This document shows positions 42,092 to 48,485 of a stretch of DNA of 50,771 nucleotides, piece by piece. Within the stretch, counting starts at the first letter, position 1, and each line of letters starts with the position of its first letter. A program made the translations under genes and the position numbers. Source of the stretch: Parvibaculaceae bacterium (GTDB lineage Bacteria; Pseudomonadota; Alphaproteobacteria; Parvibaculales; Parvibaculaceae); contig JARGNZ010000025.1 in assembly GCA_029209985.1 (NCBI GenBank), positions 1-50,771 of the forward strand. The letters run 5' to 3'. The notes below the pieces were generated by a model. That model had not been told where the DNA came from and did not search any database. It was given only the letters and a program-made list of their open reading frames with translations.

Positions 42092-42884
42092 ATTTGATCC
42101 AACTCAAGGTGTTCGAAAAGAACCCCCCGCCTTTAATGTGCCGTCCGTTATACTCGGGCTCTTGTCCGCCATGTGGCTGGTTTATGCCTTGGTGAGCTTT
42201 GAGGACATGCAGACGCAGATTAACGTGATGGCGCAGTATGGATTTATGCCTGCTCGCTACACGGGCACCGAGGGCGTTGTTTACGGGAATTTCCCCGGTG
42301 GCCTGTTGTCTGACATTTTGGGCTTTGTGTCTTATGCGTTCTTGCACGGTAGCCTGACACATATTCTGCTTAACTCTGTCTGGTTGGTGGTGTTTGGTAC
42401 GCCAGTTGCGCGCCGTATTGGTGTTGTGCGTTTTCTCAGCTTTTATTTAGTGTGTGCGGCATTGGCAGCTATTTTCCACATGATGCTCCATGTCGGCAGT
42501 ACCGGCGTTGTGATTGGCGCCTCTGGTGCGGTGTCGGGTCTTATGGGCGGGGCGGCACGCTTTATCTTTTTGACACCGGGGCCGTTGGGCGCTTTGCAGG
42601 GGGGCACACCCAATGGGCAAGCCCCGCGTGCGCAAGCCACGCTGTTCCAGTCTTTGAGCGATCGCCGTACGCTCATTTTTGTTGGTCTATGGGTTGGCTT
42701 AAATTTCCTCTTTGGTGTGTCTGGGCTTTCTCCAAACGGGGCGACGGTCTCCATTGCGTGGGAAGCGCATTTGGGAGGCTTTTTGGCTGGCCTTTTATTG
42801 TTCGGCTTTTTTGATCCCTTGCAACGGTCTGCTTCAGGCGGGCCGGGCAATGTCGGCTATGGCGAGTGGCGCGATAAGAAGTAG
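42084..42884 (+). CDS. Rhomboid family intramembrane serine protease
   Basis: A 266-residue membrane protease with about six helices. The catalytic serine is Ser147 in GASGAVSG and the catalytic histidine is His229 in AWEAHLGGF. The upstream signature HGSLTHILLNS (His88, His93, Asn97) supports the fold. Rhomboids cleave within transmembrane segments. It overlaps the isomerase by eight bases and is probably translationally coupled. The substrate is unknown. Confidence 0.92.
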   Translation: MSEFDPTQGVRKEPPAFNVPSVILGLLSAMWLVYALVSFEDMQTQINVMAQYGFMPARYTGTEGVVYGNFPGGLLSDILGFVSYAFLHGSLTHILLNSVWLVVFGTPVARRIGVVRFLSFYLVCAALAAIFHMMLHVGSTGVVIGASGAVSGLMGGAARFIFLTPGPLGALQGGTPNGQAPRAQATLFQSLSDRRTLIFVGLWVGLNFLFGVSGLSPNGATVSIAWEAHLGGFLAGLLLFGFFDPLQRSASGGPGNVGYGEWRDKK

Positions 42885-43047
42885 ACCCCTCGTTTACGGG
42901 CAGGGGACAGGTTGGGGATTGAAAGGGGCGCAGTAGCTCCCCATATCTACAGAGTGCCTTGGTGCTCCCCCCGGCCCTTGGCACGGCCCCTATGCTGGGT
43001 CTTGCGATGTGCGCTTTGCAGGGCCTGCGTTAATCATGGAGATGAAT

Positions 43048-43377
43048 ATGAGTGACATGTCTGCCTCTAGTGATCCGTCTGCGGAAGGTGAGCCTTCGCC
43101 TAAGGACGACGTAAATGAGCCGCTTTGGCAGCGCCTGCTTTACATGCTCGGCTTTTGGTTCCTCGGCAATATCGCTTTTTCAGTTGCGATCTTGTTGGGA
43201 GGTGTGCAGTTCATTGTTGTCTTGCTGAAGGGTGAGAAAAACGAAGAATTGGCACGGTTTAGTCGCAACCTCATACAATATGTTTGGGGATGCTTGGCCT
43301 TTGTTGTTTTTGTCAAAGAAGACAAGCCTTTTCCGTTTTCACCCTTTCCCAGTATAGATGAGGAAGGCGAGGCGTAA
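43048..43377 (+). CDS. DUF4389 family membrane protein
   Basis: A 109-residue protein with a polar N-terminus, PLWQRLLYMLGFWFLGNIAFSV (the first helix), a second helix through GVQFIVVLL, and a C-terminal VWGCLAFVVFVKEDKPFPFSPFP segment. This is the DUF4389 layout. The function is unknown. The start at 43048 has GGAG six bases upstream; nearby ATGs at 43036 and earlier are less likely. Confidence 0.87.
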   Translation: MSDMSASSDPSAEGEPSPKDDVNEPLWQRLLYMLGFWFLGNIAFSVAILLGGVQFIVVLLKGEKNEELARFSRNLIQYVWGCLAFVVFVKEDKPFPFSPFPSIDEEGEA

Positions 43378-43417
43378 GACGCCGTCTTCTTTCTCGTTTC
43401 CGTTCCTTGCGTTCAGG

Positions 43418-43442
43418 CACCCACGGTTTTCCGTGGGTGTTT
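43418..43442 (+). terminator. Intrinsic terminator after DUF4389 gene
   Basis: CACCCACGG (43418-43426) pairs with CCGTGGGTG (43431-43439) around TTTT, followed by TTT. It also separates the convergent tetR gene. Confidence 0.85.
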
Positions 43443-43446
43443 GCGT

Positions 43447-44163
43447 TTAAGGAGACAGATTTTGTTCTTGTAAGATGCGATAGTTTTTGCTGAAAAAGCC
43501 TTCGATGAGAATCCCCGCTGTGAGAGCAAAGCGGTTCTCTGCATCTTCTACGGTGCTGTAATATCCAGCCATTTCTAAACTTGTTAATCCGTTGACCACG
43601 GCCCAAAGAGCATCGGCAATCTCTTGGGTGGGTACATCTGTGCGTAAAATATCAGCTTCTTGGCAGGCGGTAATCGCGCTCAAGAGCGATTGGAACGAAC
43701 GCTGTGCAGCAATTTCGCGGGCGGGTGTGGGCTGTTGGGGATTGCCCTGCTGTGCATCGGCGGCTTGGGGTTCGGTAATACGGATGATAAGGGCAAAATA
43801 GGCTGGGTTTTCTAGGGCAAAGGCGCGGTAGGCGCGGCCCAAGGACCGCAGCCAGATGAGCGGGTCGCCGTCGTTGGGCACGGCTTCTTGTTTGAGAGCA
43901 AGGCGCAGGAACGCCTCTTCATATAGCGCATGGAGCAATCCATCTTTGCCGCCATACTGGGTGTAGATCGCCATTGTCGTCAGCCCAGCTTCTTTGGCCA
44001 GTTTGCGCAGTGAAATACCGTCTGGTCCTGACGTCAGTAGCATTTGAGTGGCCGCATCCAAAAGTGCGCGTCGTTGCTCTTCGGCGGGGCGGCGCTTTTG
44101 GCGGTTTTCTTTTGGTTTGTCTTTGGACACTGCCGGGCCTGCCGCTGATTTTGTATCACTCAT
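43447..44163 (-). CDS. TetR/AcrR family transcriptional regulator
   Basis: A 238-residue regulator. After a basic N-terminal tail, the TetR helix-turn-helix lies at about 25-75 (RALLDAATQMLLTSGPDGISLRKLAKEAGLTTMAIYTQYGGKDGLLHALYEEAF). The ligand domain has the WHG-type pattern with a later ALWAVVNGLTSLEMAGYY. Divergent from the carotenoid oxygenase gene and likely its regulator, with a palindromic candidate operator between them (44341-44355). The start at 44163 is ATG with a weak site; a TTG at 44175 is an alternative. Confidence 0.9.
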   Translation of the reverse strand: MSDTKSAAGPAVSKDKPKENRQKRRPAEEQRRALLDAATQMLLTSGPDGISLRKLAKEAGLTTMAIYTQYGGKDGLLHALYEEAFLRLALKQEAVPNDGDPLIWLRSLGRAYRAFALENPAYFALIIRITEPQAADAQQGNPQQPTPAREIAAQRSFQSLLSAITACQEADILRTDVPTQEIADALWAVVNGLTSLEMAGYYSTVEDAENRFALTAGILIEGFFSKNYRILQEQNLSP

Positions 44164-44340
44164 GCTGGATCTCAATTTGGTGCGCGTTTCCTGATAGGGC
44201 GCATATTGCTTTGTTTAACATACATATTTGAGGTTTCGTCGGCCTGTTCATAAAACTTGTGCTCCTGCTTTTGCAAATTTGATTGTCGGCTGGACATAAA
44301 TGAAGAGGCGGTGTGCTTGATGTTGACAGGGGATAATCTA

Positions 44341-44355
44341 TATAACAGTGTTATA
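44341..44355. promoter_or_regulatory. Candidate TetR operator
   Basis: A perfect inverted repeat TATAACA-G-TGTTATA sits 57 bases upstream of the carotenoid oxygenase start. A TTGACA is at 44323-44328, so the palindrome overlaps the core promoter region. The length and symmetry suit a TetR-type dimer. No exact -10 was fixed. Confidence 0.6.
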
Positions 44356-44411
44356 AATAGAACGTAACCCGACATGCTGAATCGCGTAAGCTTTTGGCGG
44401 AGGAGACATTG

Positions 44412-45833
44412 ATGACAAAACCATTTCCTAATATCGCTGTTTTGCAGGAAAACTTTGCGCCTGTAATGGCTGAATGCACTGCGCCAGACCTCATTATTGA
44501 AGGCGAGCTGCCTGCTGGGCTGTCCGGCACGTTGTACCGTACTGGGCCGAACCCGATGTTTCCCCCTTTGGGCGATAAGCATCATTGGTTTTTAGGGGAA
44601 GGCATGGTGCATGCTATTCGCATTGAAGATGGCAAGGCGTCCTACCGTAACCGTTGGGTAGAGACTGACCTATATTTGGCGCAACGCAAAGAAGGGCGGC
44701 GTCTCAAAGACACGACCTTTGAAGGGGCAGGGGTTCCTGGTTTTGATCACATCAGCCGGAATGTTGCGAATACAAACATCGTTTGGCATGGAGATAAATT
44801 GCTCGCCATTGATGAAGGAAGCTCTCCGGTGGCTATGGACCCGTTCACACTGGAAACTAACGGCCCGTGGGACTTTGATGGTAAATATAGCGGTCCCATG
44901 ACGGCACACCCGAAGATTGATCCTGAAACAGGGGAGATGCTTTTCTTTGGATATATGGCCAGTGGGCCGGGCAGCAAAGACTACGCCTATAATGTGATTG
45001 ATGCGTCGGGCAAGCTCACAAAATCTGAAATGTTTGAAGGGCCTTATGCCTGTATGATGCATGATTTCATCACCACAGATGAACATGTCATTTTCCCGCT
45101 TTTCCCTGCCACCATTGATGTTGAGCGCATTATGAATGGGGGGCCTACGATCGCATGGGACCCAGAAGAACGCTCCTATATGGGGGTGATGGCGCGCAAT
45201 GAGGGCGTTGACAAAATCCGGTGGTTTGAAGGTGAGCCTTGCTATGTGTACCACCCGATGAATGCGTACACCGTCAAAGAAGGGGGCAAAACCAAGATTG
45301 TCGCGGACATGATGAAGTATGACCGTGTGCCTTTGTTCCCGAATGCAGACGGCACAAAGGCGAGCCAAATTGGGTTGGATACAGGCAAGCTTGTGCGATG
45401 GGTTATGGACCTTGACGGGAATACCAACAGTTACACAGAAACCCAATTAAGTGAGATTGCTGGCGAGTTCCCGCGTCTTGATGAGCGTCGTACTGGTTTG
45501 TCCTATCGGCACGGATTTCACGCCGCCCTGTTTGGGAAAAAAGAAGTTGGGTCTCCGTTTGATACGATTGTGCATGTTGATGTTGAAACTGGACAATCGG
45601 TTACCTACACGCCGGGACCGGGCAAATATGTGCATGAACCCGTGTTTGTTCCGCGTTCCCCAACTGCTGTTGAAGGTGATGGATACGTTGTGACGTTGGT
45701 TTACGACAAAGAAACTAATCTGTCGGATTTCATTGTGTTGGATACCGGAGATATTTCTAAAGGCCCCATCGCAACCGTGCATCTGCCCATACGCGTGCCC
45801 TTTGGCTTCCACGGTAATTGGCGTTCTGATTGA
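44412..45833 (+). CDS. Carotenoid oxygenase family protein (lignostilbene/RPE65-like)
   Basis: A 473-residue non-heme iron enzyme of the carotenoid cleavage family. The four iron-binding histidines are in place: His166 (TAHPKI), His217 (MMHDFI), His281 (VYHPMN) and His467 (GFHGNW). The N-terminal GTLYRTGPNP and later HWFLGEGMVH segments are typical. Members cleave carotenoids, lignostilbenes or other stilbenes with oxygen. No carotenoid gene is nearby, so an aromatic substrate is also possible. GGAGGAG precedes the ATG at 44412. Confidence 0.92.
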   Translation: MTKPFPNIAVLQENFAPVMAECTAPDLIIEGELPAGLSGTLYRTGPNPMFPPLGDKHHWFLGEGMVHAIRIEDGKASYRNRWVETDLYLAQRKEGRRLKDTTFEGAGVPGFDHISRNVANTNIVWHGDKLLAIDEGSSPVAMDPFTLETNGPWDFDGKYSGPMTAHPKIDPETGEMLFFGYMASGPGSKDYAYNVIDASGKLTKSEMFEGPYACMMHDFITTDEHVIFPLFPATIDVERIMNGGPTIAWDPEERSYMGVMARNEGVDKIRWFEGEPCYVYHPMNAYTVKEGGKTKIVADMMKYDRVPLFPNADGTKASQIGLDTGKLVRWVMDLDGNTNSYTETQLSEIAGEFPRLDERRTGLSYRHGFHAALFGKKEVGSPFDTIVHVDVETGQSVTYTPGPGKYVHEPVFVPRSPTAVEGDGYVVTLVYDKETNLSDFIVLDTGDISKGPIATVHLPIRVPFGFHGNWRSD

Positions 45834-45913
45834 TTATTAGACCACAGTCTTTGTGAGGGAGCGCCTATTTTGAATATGCGCTCCCTTCTCATTTCCTCCC
45901 ACGTCTCCTCTCG

Positions 45914-46055
45914 CGTTATTGCCGGACTCGTTCCGGCAATCCATTTTCCGGCAGGGGAGCCTATCGGTTGGTGCTTTGTTGTTGCTACCTGATTGCGCTT
46001 TTTCCACCTCTCGTTGGTTGATAGCTGGATCCCCGGGACAAGCCCGAGGATGACG
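45914..46055. repeat. Composite palindromic repeat, unit A of 3
   Basis: Arms CGTTATTGCCGGAC... and ...GAGGATGACG face each other around a core of about 85 bases. It begins a triplicated block with a period of about 202 bases. Confidence 0.87.
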
Positions 46056-46114
46056 CTTTGGGGTAGGGTAGGCGCTGGGGTTCAATTTCGCGCCTCAGCT
46101 CACGCCTCCTCCTA

Positions 46115-46257
46115 CGTCATTGCCGGACTTGTTCCGGCAATCCATTTTCCGGCAGGGAGACCCTATCGACTGGCGCTCGGTCGTCGCTACCCGGTTGCGC
46201 TTTTTCCACCTCTCGTTGGTTGATAGCTGGATCCCCGGGACAAGCCCGAGGATGACG
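46115..46257. repeat. Composite palindromic repeat, unit B of 3
   Basis: Same architecture as unit A with few changes. The 59-base linker after it (46258-46316) is identical to the linker before it (46056-46114), showing tandem duplication of unit plus linker. Confidence 0.9.
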
Positions 46258-46316
46258 CTTTGGGGTAGGGTAGGCGCTGGGGTTCAATTTCGCGCCTCAG
46301 CTCACGCCTCCTCCTA

Positions 46317-46459
46317 CGTCATTGCCGGACTCGTTCCGGCAATCCATTTTCCGGCAGGGAGACCCTATCGGCTGGCGCTCTGTCGTCGCTACCCGGTTAT
46401 GCTTTTTCCACCTCTCGTTGGTTGTTAGATGGATCCCCGGGACAAACCCGAGGGTGACG
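46317..46459. repeat. Composite palindromic repeat, unit C of 3
   Basis: Third copy, slightly more diverged on its right arm (GGGTGACG instead of GGATGACG). It ends 144 bases before the sigma-factor gene. Reading frames across the three units are artefacts. Confidence 0.87.
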
Positions 46460-46521
46460 CTTGGGGTGGGGCGGGTGGTTTTAAATTATTGTTGCCAAAT
46501 GACGACGGCCTCGATAAATAT

Positions 46522-46549
46522 GATAATGCTTCTTATTAGTAATAATGAG
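46522..46549. promoter_or_regulatory. Possible Fur-type site before the sigma gene
   Basis: GATAATGCTTCTTATTAGT (46522-46540) matches the 19-base E. coli Fur consensus at 13 positions. It overlaps a perfect AT-rich palindrome, TATTAGTAATA, and lies about 60 bases before the FecI-type gene. Iron control would fit, but alphaproteobacteria may use Irr, so this is weak. Confidence 0.35.
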
Positions 46550-46603
46550 GGCGTATTTAAGCTCGTAATGCCGTTTAAGTAAGGACTGTAGGCTCGCCGC
46601 GTC

Positions 46604-47122
46604 ATGACCAATGTACTCGCGATATATGTCGCCCATCGTGGGGCGCTAGTGAATTATGCGAGTGGCATTCTTGGGGATTCAGCGCGGGCAGAAGATGTTG
46701 TTCAAGAAGCGTTCTTGCGATTTCGCGCGGCAGCCAGTGGGCGGGCTGCTACCGGGGGTTTGCTTGATGAGCCGGTTGCTTACCTTTACCGCATCGTGCG
46801 TAATTTAGCTTTAGATGGCTATCGCCGTAAAACCATTGAAGAGCAGTATGTTGATCCGCATGCGGGCGACGAAATAGAGGCCATTGCTGAAAATAGGTCT
46901 ACGCCTGAAGAGAGTTTGATGGCGCGGCAGGAATTGAAAAATGTTCTTGCGGCTATGGAGGAGTTGCCTGAACGTACACGTATCGCCTTAGAAATGAGGC
47001 GGTTCGGGGGCTATAAGCTCAAGGAAATAGCTGAACACTTAAACCTGTCTATTCCCCAAACACATGAAATCATCGCGCAAGGCATTGCTCATTGTCGGCG
47101 TAAAGTACGGCCGGGATCCTGA
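46604..47122 (+). CDS. FecI-type ECF sigma factor
   Basis: A 172-residue extracytoplasmic-function sigma factor. Region 2 is at about 10-75 (RGALVNYASGILGDSARAEDVVQEAFLRF ... YLYRIVRNLALDGYRR) and region 4 at about 115-165 (LEELPERTRIALEMRRFGGYKLKEIAEHL). It belongs to the FecI group, which is activated by a FecR-type protein when an outer-membrane TonB receptor binds its ligand. FecR and the receptor follow. The 153-base gap to fecR suggests an operon with processing or a second promoter. Confidence 0.92.
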   Translation: MTNVLAIYVAHRGALVNYASGILGDSARAEDVVQEAFLRFRAAASGRAATGGLLDEPVAYLYRIVRNLALDGYRRKTIEEQYVDPHAGDEIEAIAENRSTPEESLMARQELKNVLAAMEELPERTRIALEMRRFGGYKLKEIAEHLNLSIPQTHEIIAQGIAHCRRKVRPGS

Positions 47123-47281
47123 TGATGCGCACAATAATTCACCGAAAAATACAGAGCCAAATGCGTTTACTTGTTAGGACGGCACGCGAATTACCGATCA
47201 ATGACGCGTGCGCGGCTCGTTCACTCCTGAGGCCCTATAAAACAGGCGGGCTCAGGGGGCTGTCGGCTCGAAGGAATGAGT

Positions 47282-48286
47282 ATGATGGGATCTGAAAAAA
47301 TAGAAGCGGATGCCACTCTAGAGGCTGCGCGCTGGCTGGTCGCATTGGAAGACGCTTCTGATGACAAAGATCTGCATGCAGATTTTAATCTCTGGTTGCA
47401 GGCAAGCCCGGAGAATGCAGCTGCATGGGCTGATACGTCTGCTGTTTATGACGTGATGGGGTACGCAGATCCTACTTATGAGGACCAGTGGCCAGAGAAG
47501 GCGGCACAACAGGGCAGCCGCAGTTGGCCGCTTAAGTTGCCGGTTCTTACGGTGGTCCCAGCTCAGAACCGCCGCTTTGTGTCTGTTCTGGTTGGGGCCT
47601 TGGCAGCTTGCCTTGTCTTGCTTATGGGGCCGACTGTCCTTGTGAGGTTAGAGGCGGACCACATGACAGACACGGCGGAAGTGCGCTCCCTGCAGCTAGA
47701 GGATGGCAGCCTTCTGTCGATGGGACCTGAAACTGCAATTGCTCTTGATTATACCGCTGCAGAACGTCGGCTGCACTTGCTTGCTGGAGAGGTTTTTCTC
47801 CATGTGAAGCCGAACAAGCAGCGTCCTTTTCGCGTTATTGCACGCAATGTCACCACCACAGTGTTGGGGACGGCTTTTAATGTGCATTTAGGTGATGAGG
47901 GAGCCACCGTAAGTGTTCGTCAGGGGCTTGTTGGCGTCGGGTATGGCAATGAGCCATCTGGCGGGGAACAGCTGACGCCGGGTGATTGGGCGCAGGTAGA
48001 TGAGGATGGCGCATTCCAGCGTGGTCATGGACCGGGCGAAGAGGTTGGGGTGTGGACTGATGGACAAATTGTTGTGCGTGACCGGCCTTTATCAGAGGTG
48101 GCGGATGATTTGCGACGCTATTACCCGGGCTTGATTGTGTTGCGGGGGAGCGGCCTTTCTGAACAGCGTGTATCGGGTGTTTATAATTTGAGCGACCCTG
48201 TCGCCGCACTGCGGGCTGTTGTCAGCGTGCACGGGGGGGTGGTGCATCAGGTGACCCCTTGGGTGTTGCTCGTGACAAGGGGTTGA
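47282..48286 (+). CDS. FecR-type anti-sigma/signal transducer
   Basis: A 334-residue inner-membrane protein. The N-terminal cytoplasmic part (about 1-95) carries the DUF4880-like AARWLVALED..LHADFNLWLQASPENAAAW motif, one membrane helix lies at about 99-120, and the periplasmic FecR domain follows (RSLQLEDGSLLSMGPETAIALDY ... RPFRVIA ... TTVLGTAFNVH). A C-terminal STN-like or secretin-like segment ends the protein. AAGGA sits six bases before 47282; the ATG at 47276 directly abuts it. It passes the receptor signal to the sigma factor. Confidence 0.9.
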   Translation: MMGSEKIEADATLEAARWLVALEDASDDKDLHADFNLWLQASPENAAAWADTSAVYDVMGYADPTYEDQWPEKAAQQGSRSWPLKLPVLTVVPAQNRRFVSVLVGALAACLVLLMGPTVLVRLEADHMTDTAEVRSLQLEDGSLLSMGPETAIALDYTAAERRLHLLAGEVFLHVKPNKQRPFRVIARNVTTTVLGTAFNVHLGDEGATVSVRQGLVGVGYGNEPSGGEQLTPGDWAQVDEDGAFQRGHGPGEEVGVWTDGQIVVRDRPLSEVADDLRRYYPGLIVLRGSGLSEQRVSGVYNLSDPVAALRAVVSVHGGVVHQVTPWVLLVTRG

Positions 48287-48485
48287 GTACTGTTTCTGCT
48301 GGTTTTGAACCTTCAAAAATGGCCACCTTCAGCGCAAATATCGCAGCGGTTGTCTCATTTGAATTATTTTCCGAAAAATCTAATCCAGTCATCGTTACCT
48401 AATTACAAAGCTCGCAACTAAGACGCACTTGCATTTGTGCGGGGCGTGGGGCTGTAAATAGTTGGCAATGATCGGGGACACGGTA

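Noticed and set aside
45993-46582. Three similar frames in tandem upstream of the sigma gene
   Set aside because: Products of the triplicated repeat, not a protein family.
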